Positions 26,919-37,966 of a DNA stretch of 64,000 nucleotides are shown here, in pieces. Source of the DNA: Botryotinia globosa (Eukaryota; Ascomycota; Leotiomycetes; Helotiales; Sclerotiniaceae); NCBI GenBank assembly GCA_014898425.1, contig RCSZ01000002.1, positions 2,480,001-2,544,000 of the forward strand, read 5' to 3'. Positions within the stretch are counted from its first letter, which is position 1. Each line of letters opens with the position of its first letter. The notes below the pieces were generated by a model, which had not been told where the DNA came from, searched no databases, and worked only from the letters and a program-made list of their open reading frames with translations. Both the position numbers and the translations under genes were made by a program.

Positions 26919-27790
26919 CTATATAACTTTATACGAAACCATCGTCATACCCTTCGATGGCGAAATCTTCATCGCCTCAATCTTTCCCACCTGGCTACAA
27001 TTATGCACATGCGTCCCACCAAGGATAACTTCCCAAACCCTCCATCTCCACCACTCTCGCCATAACCTCTCCTTCCGGCAACGCAAAATCATCGGTCACC
27101 CCACTACACTTCTTCTCCCTCACCCCTGCATCGACCACCAATAAATCATAACCGATCTCGCCAATTTCACAAACTCATCCGTGTTCTCCTGAATCACATC
27201 CTTATGCTTCCCCTCCATCGCGTCCCCAAACACCACGGCCGCCGAATCCGGATAATGCGACACCTTTGACTCCGTCAGCGGCGCACGAGCGCCAGGATCG
27301 CAAGACTGAGAATATGTCCCGCGGTACGGAAGCGCGAATACAGATTCCGTTTCTCAGCATCAACATGCATGTTGATGCACGATTTCTCCGCTCTCGAAAT
27401 GCGGTGTTCCGACGGGGAAAAGCGGGCGAGGTAGAGAATTCAGCTTCCGTGAGCGGGCTGACGCACAGATTGGACTTTGAAGGTGAAGTTGCTTTTGCTG
27501 AGGATATCGGATGTCATGGTTCCGGTGTCGAAGGGTTGACCGCCGCCTTGCACGTAGGAATGGTGGAGTTGGTGATTAGGGCATGTGAGATGTCAGAGGA
27601 GTCTTGGAGGAATGCTTGGTCTAGGTCTGGGAGGGCGGAGACGGGGATGATAGAGAGGATTTTGGCGGGGTGGAGGAGCTTGTTTCCATCTTGTTGGTAG
27701 ATGAGTTTGCTTGGTGCGGATATCTAGTAATTTGTCAGTATGCGCAGGGAAATCCAAGAAGGGAAACGTGAGGACTTGGGGTTTAGACAT
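26919..27790 (-). pseudogene. Broken AlaX-type alanyl-tRNA editing protein
   Basis: Intact relatives are free-standing editing proteins that remove Ser or Gly wrongly attached to tRNA-Ala. The remnant starts MSKPQVLTFPFLDFPAHTDK at 27790 and then has to be followed through several frames: YQQDGNKLLHPAKILSIIPV; YVQGGGQPFDTGTMTSDIL; a TGA at 27440-27442 right after QPAHGS; EKRNLYSRFRTAGHILSLAI; LTESKVSHYPDSAAVVFGDA with VIQENTDEFVKLARSV; EKKCSGVTDDFALPEGEVMA; and, in another frame, GGTHVHNCSQVGKIEAMKIS to the TAG at 26919. Order and spacing match AlaX. Besides at least four frame changes and a stop, two metal-site motifs are altered: the first His of HTAGH is Arg, and the Cys of CGGTH is Leu (LGGTH). 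Several independent lesions make assembly error an unlikely full explanation. Confidence 0.85.
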
Positions 27791-28455
27791 GCGATTTTTG
27801 AGTCACACATGGAGTTTCTAACACGCAGTCGCTTACGGTATAGATTTGCCGAGGACGAACACTGCAGAAGAGCATACGATCTTTAGAATCGAAACAACTG
27901 CATATGCGTTTATCCGAGACGTGAGTGCAGGTGAAACTACATAGTACTTATAGATACTTACGCACCCAGACACGTCCGTAACTCAAGTATGGAAACTTGA
28001 ACCCGAGGGGTAGAAACCCCTGCAAATGGCGCTATGCATATGCACCTGCCTACCCAGTTGAGGTGGTTCCATGGTCCAAGCTTTGAGGCCACACTCCACA
28101 GACGAATACCCCTGTCGATTGCACCGGTTTGTTCTATACCGGATCCCCGACTGTGGGCTTATTACTATAATCTGACAACCCCATTAGTCTTAGGTGTTGA
28201 TCTTATCCTTACATGGCGGCTATATGGGCTCTGTCGTTTCTACCCCTGGCATCACAATATTAACCGCAAAATTGTTCTAGATCACTATCTGTAGGAGGTG
28301 TATCAAGCGAATTTTGAGGAACATTGAAAGTATTGATTTTATTGAATGATGGACTAAAAGAAACTGCAAAAAAAAGGGGACACGGGTAACCTATGTAGAT
28401 ACAAACAGCACCTCAAAAATAAACATTCCCCATTTTCATCCCTGATACCCCACTA
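27791..28455. other. Intergenic, 0.66 kb
   Basis: Between the AlaX remnant and the argininosuccinate-synthase-like gene. One 86-codon plus-strand frame (28034-28294) has no recognisable feature and is not called. Confidence 0.45.
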
Positions 28456-29642
28456 CTACGTGATACTTCTCACCTCACCAAGTGCTTTCCGAGCCTCTTC
28501 CCATTGATCCCGATCTCTCACATAGCAAAGATTCTGCGCCTTAATAGCAAAAGACAGAAAACGCACAGAGTCGATAACATAAGTGGCAGTACCACCGACC
28601 TCATTCAAGGTTGCAGCAATGGCCACACCCATCACACATGTTATGACACGCGCTTCCCCAATGATCCGCAATAGCTTCCCGAGTCTATTTCTATTCCAGC
28701 TGTTGCTTCGACTCTGAGTTTTGCTTTCCAGAGTGGCAATCTCGAGATGTCGAAGCGCGTCCATGATGATGGCAGCAGCAGGAGCTTCGTGGACCTCGAG
28801 AACCTTGTGATCGGTGCTCAGAGGCTCAAGCCCTAAAAATCGACCTTGTCTTTTTTTTTTACTTCGCTGTTGAGAAGCGCGATAGCTCGGATAAGAGGGT
28901 GCTTTTTCCCGTCAACGGAAATGAGATTTCCATTTTCGAGACCAAGTGTGAGTTCTTGGGTCGCGTGCTCTTTGTAGCGTCTTGTCCATTCATAAACATT
29001 CTCCGGAGTACGGAAACCCTCTGGGTCATCCAGAGGGTCATCCTCGAACTCCCGACACCATAGATTTTCATCACCGCTAAGCTTGCGCTTAGACATGATG
29101 GACAAGCCAGCTACAGAAAGTTCCTCGGCCTTTTTCTCTCGCGAGACGACAGATTGAGGATGGGGACTCCCGAACTTTCCAGGATAACCAAGACGTTGAA
29201 TGAAGTTATTGAGTCGAGGCAAAGTATTCTGCGACAAATTGGCAGTATGAAGCAGTAAACCTGCGTTCACATAATTGGCATAATCGGCAACCAAACGAGC
29301 GACAATCAGACGAGTGAGCGAACTACTAATGGGGAACTGTCCCAAATACATTACATGAGCAAGAATAGCCGGCACAACACCATCTCTAACAAACAGCTCG
29401 GGGCCATCGAGACACTTGAATTGGGCACCGAAGTGAGCAGCGTGTTTGGTAAGTCCGTCCACATCGACCGGAGCCCCAACATCTACTTGCACAGCGTGGA
29501 TGTTTGTAAGGCCGAGCTCTTGGAGTCTGAGGAGCAGATATGTGCTGTCAAGACCATCGCTAAATATGGTGATAACGGGAGTATCTTTATCATCAAGCTT
29601 TGCAATGCCTGCAAGACTTTCGATGGGTTTGCTATGTTGCAT
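28456..29642 (-). pseudogene. Argininosuccinate-synthase-like gene with a poly-A frameshift
   Basis: The two halves are both family-like. The first (29642 to about 28861) has HAVQVDVGAP, YLGQFPISSSLTRLIVARLV, then SGDENLWCREFEDDPLDDPE and PENVYEWTRRY, typical of actinobacterial-type ArgG. The second, in another frame to 28456, has GRFLGLEPLSTDHKVLEVHE, EAPAAAIIMDALRHLEIATL and ends LGEVRSIT. They are separated by a run of ten A (28851-28860 on this strand as T); eight or eleven would restore the frame. The active site is eroded too: the PP-loop reads FSDGLDST where SGGxDT/S is expected, and the TGKGNDQVRFE region is replaced by ANLSQNTLPRLNN. So it is either a decaying duplicate or a diverged enzyme whose frame break is a sequencing slip. 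It is not the cell's arginine-pathway enzyme. The frame is open upstream to a likely AG near 29713, so an extra first exon is possible. Confidence 0.7.
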
Positions 29643-30290
29643 GGAGAGAGGGAGGGGAAGTACATCCTCAAAGTTTTGTGCTGGCCGCGGGAGGTTAACG
29701 CCGTTGGATTGTTTACTCTGCTCCTGTTAATAAATTGTCTTTAGGTTGGAATAGTCTACGTACCGTACGATTGTGATATGTGATCGTAAAAACGATTCTT
29801 GAAAGCAAAGTATCTTGAGTGGATTGCGATTGAAGTTATACTCACCACATGCATAGTAGAGATCTTGTGGATGGGCAGCTTACAATTCTCCTTCTTCACT
29901 CAGCCTAACATGACCTTGAAAGATTGGTGTAGGCTATGCAAATCTAACTGGCGTTGATGCAAACTACGACTCTAAGAAACCCTGCCTAAAGAAAAGGAGC
30001 CTCACGGGTATGAGCATCCATCCCCTCCTTCCTCCACACGATCTAGAATTCGAGAGAACGGACCGTTAACTGCATACGAACTCAAGGTACAGAAGACTCT
30101 TCGCTCATGCCATCTCTCAGCCCAAGGTAGAGGATCAAGGATCACTTGCCTGAGGATCCGATTAAACCTTACCTCTCTAGCGCGTATCAGTGGCTGGTGA
30201 GCATGGTTTGTGATGATGTGGCTGGTGAAGCTGAAGTGACCTCGGCCCGGGATATGAATATATCGTCACCTCTGTTAGGTAGCTAGACAC

Positions 30291-30322
30291 GGTGATTATG
30301 GTGATTATGGTGATTATGGTGA
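30291..30322 (+). repeat. 9-bp tandem repeat (GGTGATTAT)
   Basis: Three full copies plus a partial one. Confidence 0.9.
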
Positions 30323-30339
30323 TGATAATCCGCTACAGT

Positions 30340-30386
30340 CGATATAATATATATATATATCGATATAATATATATATATATATATC
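30340..30386. repeat. AT-rich palindromic tract
   Basis: Two copies of CGATATAAT each followed by an (AT)n run, able to fold on itself. Confidence 0.85.
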
Positions 30387-30423
30387 AATGTTGTATTATA
30401 GAATAGAAATCGTCACAATGGTA

Positions 30424-30441
30424 GAAGCTTCTCGAAGCTTC
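30424..30441. promoter_or_regulatory. Perfect four-unit heat-shock element
   Basis: GAAgcTTCtcGAAgcTTC: four alternating GAA/TTC units with exact 2-nt spacing, the canonical Hsf1 binding array. It lies 988 bp before the ATG of the Sis1-like DnaJ gene; SIS1 is a classic Hsf1 target in yeast. The distance is long for a fungal promoter, but the next gene to the left is damaged and faces away. Confidence 0.7.
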
Positions 30442-30670
30442 CATCACCATCGATGCATCCCCTGTCTTATGGAACAGCCAAACCCAACCCCCCCACGGTA
30501 AAAACGTCACGACTCACCACCCAATCTCTGAATGGCGGGGAGGGGAAACGATGGAAGATTCTTGATTCTGTTGGTGGATGAGGGATGGATGTTGATGGAA
30601 GGGAAGGGAAGGAAGGTCCTTTGCGCTGAGGAGGGAGGGATAGGATAGTATAGTATAGACTGTATAGATG

Positions 30671-30809
30671 GATAGAATAGATAGAATAGATAGAATAGAT
30701 AGAATAGATAGACTGTATAGATGGATAGAATAGATAGAATAGATAGAATAGATAGAATAGATAGAATAGATAGAATAGATAGAATAGATAGAATAGATAG
30801 AATAGATAG
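30671..30809 (+). repeat. 9-bp minisatellite (GATAGAATA) in two blocks
   Basis: About four copies at 30671-30710 and about nine at 30724-30809. Each block is preceded by the same GACTGTATAGATGG leader, so the whole looks like a higher-order duplication. It reads as an open frame (Asp-Arg-Ile repeats, or Leu/Phe/Tyr on the other strand) only because the unit is a multiple of three. Confidence 0.95.
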
Positions 30810-31428
30810 TAAACTCTCATTCACACACAAGGTTACCATACACATACCATACACATACCATACCATACACATATCATACACATATACACATATACACGTT
30901 CAAACTTCAAACTTCATCAAGACAGACTGCTTATTAGCCAATTAATTATAATTAGCAATTCAATCACGAGATCTTTGGTAGAAGAATCTTATTAAAGTGC
31001 CATGTAAATTTCACTTCTATCCGTCAAGTCTCACCAGATCAATCAATCAATCAATCCATCAATCAATCCAACCAGACTCGCCAGCCACCACTAGGAAAAC
31101 CAGCACATAAAACACCCAACACATAACCTTCCTTCGAATCCTTTGAGAGGTCTTTTATAATACGACCTTTGTCTGCTGTTTTTCTTCTTCTCGCGATCCT
31201 AGTCACTGACGACTGACATTCAAATTTAAGTGGTCGACCGTTTTACTGCGTTCCTACAACCAATTTGCAACTCACAGTCGATAGTCAACATTTTCATTGG
31301 GCGAGAATTTGCGGTTTGTTGTCGATCTTTGAAGTTGTACTCAGCTCATCTAACAACTTCACGACTTTTTGCTTCCCTTCTCAAACCATTCTTCAACAGC
31401 AACATACATTCTTCGAAGAGTAGCAAAC

Positions 31429-32754
31429 ATGGTAGCAGAAACAAAACTTTACGATGCATTAGGCATCACGCCTTCTGCCAATCAACAAGAGATTAAAAAA
31501 GCATATCGGTATGTACAAGATTGCAACATCCCCCCCCCCCTTCATAATCATCTCATGTTCATCCTGTCCACCGCTACTCCCAGCTTATTCAAAGAAGAAT
31601 GAAAACTAACATACCAACAGTGCAATGGCCCTAAAGCACCACCCTGACAAAAACAAAGATAAACCTGACTCGGCTGAAAAGTTCAAAGAAGTATCCCAAG
31701 CCTACGAAATTCTCTCGGATCCCGAAAAGCGTAAAACTTACGACCAATATGGATTAGAATTTATGCTTCGCGGTGGTCCCCCACCACCGGAGCCTGGTAC
31801 CAGCGGCGGAAACCCATATGCAAGCGCAGGAGGCATGCCTGGCGGTTTTGAAAGCTTTAGTTCCTCTGGTGGCATGCCCAGAGGAAAGACATTCCACTAT
31901 GATTTCAGCAGCGCGGGTGGGCCAGGCGGTGGAGGATTTAGTTTCAGCAATCCAGAATCGATTTTCAGTGAGTTTTTGAGAGGTCAAGGAGCGGGAGGTG
32001 GCGCGGATGGAATGGACGATATTTTCGCAAGTATGGGAGGAGGAATGCCTCGCTCTAGTCCTGGAGGAGCAGGCGGACGATCTAGACCTGCACGCTCGGC
32101 ATTCCAAGGTGCGGAACCAGCTAGACCGAGGGCGGAGACTCCTGAGGTGACGACGGTGGAAAAACCTCTGGCGTTGAGTTTGGAAGAATTGTTCAAGGGC
32201 TGTCATAAGAAGATGAAGATTAAGCGGAAGACTTTCGACCCGGAAACAGGCAAGAGACAAACCACCGATCGCATTCTAGAGATGGATATCAAACCCGGAT
32301 TGAAGAAGGGAAGTAAGATTAAGTTCAAGGGTGTGGGTGACCAAGAGGAGGGAGGACAGCAAGATTTACATTTTGTTATTGAAGAGGTATGTTTTACTCT
32401 CCCACCACGGCTTCACCCGTTTTACCCATACATGAGAAATATAACTAACCCGCCCACTAGAAAAAACATCCCTACCTAACCCGCGACGGTGACGACCTAA
32501 TCATGACCGTCGACCTTGATCTTAAAGAAGCCCTAACAGGCTGGAATCGCACCGTCACAACCATCGATGGTAAAAACATCTCTCTCGACAAAGGAGGACC
32601 CACTCAACCCGGCTCCTCGGATTCCTATCCCGATTTGGGCATGCCCCTGAGCAAGCAACCAGGCACGAGGGGTAGCTTTATCGTGAAGTATAATGTGAAG
32701 TTCCCCACGAGTTTGACGGCGGAGCAAAAGCGGGCTTTGAAAGATATTTTGTAG
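31429..32754 (+). CDS. SIS1: Type II DnaJ co-chaperone, Sis1/DNAJB1-like
   Basis: J-domain protein that hands clients to Hsp70 in cytosol and nucleus. Exons 31429-31508, 31621-32386 and 32461-32754 join to 379 aa. J domain at 1-72: [37 protein letters not shown] with the HPD motif, and [25 protein letters not shown] long Gly/Phe/Met-rich region follows (about 75-200, [31 protein letters not shown]), then the two beta-sandwich client-binding domains: [78 protein letters not shown]. No zinc-finger Cys motifs are present, which excludes type I (Ydj1). The last nine codons read [10 protein letters not shown]. The heat-shock element upstream fits its expected control. Confidence 0.95.
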
Positions 32755-33290
32755 GCGGATTTTGCGTTGCTTTTTGGGGGGGGGGGGGTTTGGCGTATGG
32801 GGAGGGATTTCCTGTTGTTTATATTAGCTAGCGGAACTGGGGTGAGAGCGGGATATAGCAAGCGTGAATGATTTGGACTGAGGTTCCAAGTGTCTTGGGA
32901 TGGACAGATGGATGGATGGAAAGAAGAGAAACATACTTCCTTGATTAGGTTGAATGTGATATGAGAAATGAGGAATGAAATGACGATTCGTAATAAATAC
33001 AAATGCTATCTTTAGCAGTCCACAATATATACTTTTACATCAGCCAAGGGAACCGTAGGCACAGATATTTGAACATTTGTAATTGCTTCAATTGGGTATC
33101 CTACGAACATCTCTAGTCTACTGGAATATGTGATCCATTCCTGATGCACCATGCTTCAAATTTCATGCCTCCAGAGTATTGTGCCTCTCAATATGTACAG
33201 GATGAAAATATGCACTTCAAAATATCATCCATCTATCTTGGCTCATCGACTATGCGAGAAGCCCAAAATATCATTCGAGCCCAAACAAAC
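32755..33290. other. Convergent 3' intergenic region
   Basis: Between the ends of the DnaJ and UBA/UIM genes. It contains a G homopolymer near 32777-32788. No ORF of note. Confidence 0.5.
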
Positions 33291-36183
33291 CTACTCAGCG
33301 AATCCAACCCGTTTGGCTGTAGTGCCGTCATCTTTCTGACGGGTAGGCAGTTTGACGTCTTCTTCCTCACGCTGAATATCATCGGTCTCGATATCTTCAA
33401 TCTCCATGCTATCATTAATCACACCTTTCTCGACAGAGTTGCCCGTGAAGTTTTGTAACATGCCGCTGCCACTAACTTCTTGCATTTCTTGTGGTGTGTC
33501 GTTGGGAAATGGATCGACACCCACAATGAGCGGGCCACTCAGAGTGTAACGAGTTTGTAGAGCCTGCGATTGAGACATCGCCCACGAAGCGTCAGTGTAC
33601 GAAGGTTCATTTTTGACTCCATTTCGTTCGTCATTCACCGAAGTGTTTGAGTTTCTAGAAGTGTTTGAAGAAGATCCGACTCCATTCCACTCGTCATTGT
33701 AGGCTGAGGTAGATGTGTTCTGCTCACGTTTACGCTTTCCTGGCGATCTTGGTGAGTGCTGTGATTCGTCAGGAGAATTCACTGGAGGTTGTGCCTTGGG
33801 TAATTCCTTTCTAAAAGCGGCATTATCCTGAAAAATGAAAGACTAGATATTGTTAGTGAAAATATGAGGGCGCATAAAGAAACGAACATACCCCAAGTTC
33901 GTGTGGTGTTGAACGTGTAGCCGTCTCCATTGCCGCGTCAGAAGCATAGACTAGAATTGCCGTCTCATTCTGAAGTTTAATATCCTCCAAAACTTTCTCC
34001 AAGGTGGTTTTCTATTGTTTTGTTAATGAATTTTCACAAGTTCAATTCTCATATTACTCACTTCCACTGTTCTTGAGGGGGGAGACGAGGTACTAAAGTG
34101 CATTCTCCACCACTGACCATCACTAGGAGGAATACGCTCTTCTTCGCTGGCGGCGAAATCGATGAGATCCGGTGCTATACGGGTGCAAACGTATGTCGTC
34201 TCCTTAGTCAAGCTTACACCACGAAGAGTATATCTGTGCAATATCCGAGAAGACTTGACGGGGTCTGTATACAACTTCGAAAGCTCTCTCCAAGCTTCTT
34301 TGGCCTTTTCTCTCTCATCTTGTAGTTCTAGTTGCTGTTAGCTGGTTAATCATCGACTAGTCTGTGTGAACTTACTCTTCAGCTTTGCGTTTACATTATC
34401 CATCAACTTTTTCAGTCCTTTAGACAAATCTGCGCTCTTTGATCCACCCATAGGAACCTCAGAGGTAAGATCATCCATGCGCTTGTTGCTAGGTGGAAGC
34501 TCATTCTGATCATGATTGAGTGACAATTTCATAACATCTTCAACTAGAAATGTTCTTCCATTGTGAGTGGTCCATTTTAATTGCCTCTCTTGGCGAGAAA
34601 TATCCTGAATTTTTAGCTGCAAATTTTGCTTTTCTCTACGCATAGCTAATGTTTCTTCAGATACGAACTGTAGATATCTATCAGGATACCATACTACTGG
34701 CACTTCAATTGCTTTCTGATCATTCTGCTTATCACCTTTGATTCTGAAAGAAATGACGTCGCCAAGATGATTCAAGAAGGGCCAGTGTTCGAGAGTAAGA
34801 GGACAACCATCCCATAGAGCTCCATCTGCAAGATCATAAAGATTATCGATAAGAGAATCTTTTGTGGGAAGATGAAGGTCGAATATGGCAAATATGGTGT
34901 TTCCATCAGAGTCGGGATCTAGAGCATTAGTAGCTGAAGAAAAGATGTGTTTCAATGGTGCCTTGCCCTGCATCAAATTCTTAAAGCACAGGAAAAAATC
35001 CGTCTCAACATCGTTCCTAGCGTTCTGTTGCATATATGGGAGTTCGGTGATAACATCCACAGAGCCGTAGCTTCGCTCTGTCTTGTCTAAGAAAGCCATG
35101 ACCTTCTGGAGCTCCTGGCCAAATCGTCGATCGTCAGCGACAAAGTTGGGATCTTCTTGCAACGATGCGATGGGGTGTTCTATTGGTCTGCCGCTCCACC
35201 AACCAGCCTCGTATGGATAGTAGGTCTCGATGTTGTCTCTTCTGAGGAATACCTCACGGGCAATAGGAATGTTGTAATAGATTGTCAGAAGAGCACCCAG
35301 TCTATGTGCTTCTCCAGAAGGCTTAAGAAAGGCAGGTGTGGTAGGTCTTGTGTCTTCCCAGATTCGCATGCGATCCCGAGGTTCTGGGTCTTCATAGATT
35401 TCCTTGACAGTTGATATAGGAACCATGGCCCAATTATCTCCATAGTCGGATCTTGTAGCAGGACCAAAGTAAGGTTTGTCTGTTCCCACTATACCAGATT
35501 CTTGTGGGGGCAAACTGGAGTCTGCCATAGAAGCAGCAAGCGCTTGCTGGAGTTCTGTATCATCATTGTCGACATATTGGGTAAAGGCAGTGGTAGAATC
35601 TGCCGAATGATGCGTTAGAATATGCAAACCGAAGGTTTGAAAGAGGACATACCATTAGTCGTGAGATCCACAGCTTTGCTCAGAGGCGACTTGTTGTTAC
35701 TAGTTCTAGATGGTGGTCTGGAGGGTGCAGCACTTTCGAAATGAGTAAAGGCGGGGAATTCATCTGGGCCTTGGACTGCAAAAGCTACAGGGAAAAAATC
35801 ATCAGTAAGAGTCTTCAAATGTTTGATTCGAAATAAGAGAACACACAAATACCATGTTGTGCACCACCTCCATCACGATCTTTGTTAAATTGGCTGTCAT
35901 CCCAAGTGTACTGCCACCATCAAATCAGTGACTATATACCATATTGTGTGATTTCATACTGACTCGATTAGGGTTCCTTCCAGTTTCAAGATCATCATAG
36001 TACTCGTTGATTGCTTGCTGAACATTATTATTGTTGCCCTGTATAGATTAGCATCGCACTTTGGAAGAAATTGTCTAGCTGGAAGGACGCCACCTTTAAT
36101 CTCAAGATAGCTTCTTGTCGGTTTGTCTGTCCAGTCATGTCCAGAAAGGATTGCACATCTTGAGCAGCTGGTTGTGCTGCCAT
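33291..36183 (-). CDS. UBA/UIM ubiquitin-binding protein, probable USP-like pseudoenzyme
   Basis: Eight exons (36094-36183, 35964-36038, 35853-35910, 35653-35784, 34376-35599, 34062-34327, 33892-34011, 33291-33827) join in frame to 833 aa; every junction is GT-AG. The N-terminus (MTGQTNRQEAILRLKGNNNN, VQQAINEYYDDL) is UBA-like. A textbook UIM follows (DDTELQQALAASMADSS). The central part resembles a ubiquitin protease of the USP25/28 type: HRLGALLTIYYNIPIAREVF where an active enzyme has the NTCW Cys box, and IEVPVVWYPDRYLQFVSEET, close to the I-P-VLYMDRYM strand of those enzymes. I see neither the catalytic Cys motif nor the late His box. A coiled region (REKQNLQLKIQDISRQERQL) and DEREKAKEAWRELSKLYTDP follow, then a disordered tail with KRKRE and RVGFAE. 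It likely binds ubiquitin chains without cutting them; that is inference. Confidence 0.8.
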
Positions 36184-37966
36184 GGTCGCAGTGGTAGCAA
36201 GCTTCAAATTGATCTTGACTTTTGACCTTTGCAGCTGCTATGAGGTTCTTGAAGGTTCTGGTTTCTCCCCAGGTCATGAAGCAAAAACGAAGAAGCAAAA
36301 ACAAGTGAGTCAATCAGATGATTGAATAGATAAGCTAGTTTGCCAATATGACAAACAGGGTCCAGCTACTAGTAAGTAGACTTTAGGGTAGTTTGCTAAA
36401 GAAGGTTGACAAAACAAGATGGGAATTGTTTGATGGTCGAGATCCGGGGGATGTTAGGGCTGGGGAGCATATACGTCCGAGCTTCATCTCAACCCCACCA
36501 GGACCACAACCTTTACTTCGAAGAAATATCACGCAGTAGATCACACTAAGCCCAACCTGGAAATGAAGAGTAGTGGCAGAGCTCATTCACTACGGAAAGA
36601 GGTTTTCTCTCAAGAGGACTGATCAGATACTACCTATGTATATACCTAGGTGCCTGAGGGAAAGTCAACCTTATATAGCAAGACTGAACAATATACTGAG
36701 ATGTCTGTCGACAGTTCTCATGAACCATCAAAGAGCAGTTATGGTGTAAAGGCAAGAAAGAGTGTTATCTATATCCCTTTCCCGTCAAAAGAGTTGAGCG
36801 TTACATGAAGAACAGTTCAACTGTCTATCTCATTCTAAAAACGATGAATGAATCATATCAAGTTGCATAGTAAACAAGAAGGAACCCTCATACCATCTCA
36901 AACACCAACTATAAAAGTTTAAGCAATCATATCAACGTGGGAGCTCTAGAGAAACCTGGAGACCCTCACTAGCAAGACTAACATTTGTACTAGATGATGG
37001 TCTATTACATATTCCTGGTTTCCAAAGGGTTCCTTCAGTATGTTTGTATTACTTCCCATATCCTATTCTAATCGAAACTTCTTGAATCTGGAGGAGGATA
37101 CTAACCTAACCCATTCCCTAAGAGATTAGAGGCATAGTGAGTAGGAAATGCATAGAGGAATCACGTCGAAGTACATACCTATGTATGATAGGATTCTCAT
37201 CAGTGTATCGTTTACTGCGGATGCGCTACATTCATTGTTTTAGAGCCCTTGAAGCTATATATTCCTGGGTGTGGAAGTGCAGGCATAAAGGGGAATCCCC
37301 TCGTGACCCCCCTTCACCCAGCATCAAAGCGTCCATTGTCTGATACTCATAGAAGATTTGAGCTATGTTACCACAACCATATGATCTGGCGTAGCATAGA
37401 AACTTTACGCCATGCAAAACCATTTCATCAAAACCTAGGCACAATGATTGTCTCGCAAGCTCTAAAACATTTCAGAGAAGAGGATGGTTGGAATCACTCT
37501 GGATTGGCGAAGCCTCATGCCGCTACGGGCAGAAACTAGATGACATCCATCTCAAGTGCGAGCAGTATGAATTATCAACACCATTTATTGCGAACTTGTC
37601 TTGTATTGAAATATTCCTATTCACTGCCTACTGCAAAAGCCATAGACAAATTATGCCTCCCAAATACGTAACACCCGATCCATATTCCCCCAATAATCTA
37701 AAAGCGCTAAGATCCATCAATGTAAAAAGCATGCTATACGTACGCCTGGAATGCAAACATGCTTGCATTGTCCTTTGCGCCCCCATGTAAACCGAGCGGA
37801 CCGCCGCTATGCTATGCATTGTAAAATAGAATAAAATGACCGTCCCTCTATCGCAAGTTGTGACCAGATGCAATTTTAGCGAAGTAGTCAGTATCGAAAA
37901 TGTTGGGGAGGTTCGAGAGAAGCAATGAACTTGAAGAATGAGTCAGACTTGATAGTTCTTCCCCAT
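36184..37966. other. Intergenic, 1.8 kb
   Basis: Short overlapping ORFs only, none with a recognisable motif or coding-like composition. It contains the UBA/UIM promoter and the Cdc34 3' UTR. Confidence 0.45.

Larger units (their letters stand above)
29643..31428. other. Intergenic, 1.8 kb, repeats and DnaJ promoter
   Basis: No gene. It holds several tandem repeats (30291-30322, 30340-30386, 30671-30809), a perfect heat-shock element (30424-30441) and an ATCA-type tetranucleotide tract (31037-31069). The last few hundred bases are probably the 5' UTR of the DnaJ gene. Confidence 0.6.

Noticed and set aside
30467..30881. Frames of 117 and 124 codons rich in Leu-Phe-Tyr or Ser-Ile-Leu repeats
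   Set aside because: They are the reading of a 9-bp minisatellite, which stays open in every frame without stops.
32503..32754. Treating the last DnaJ exon as a separate small gene
   Set aside because: It joins in frame to the preceding exon through a clean intron and completes the second client-binding domain.
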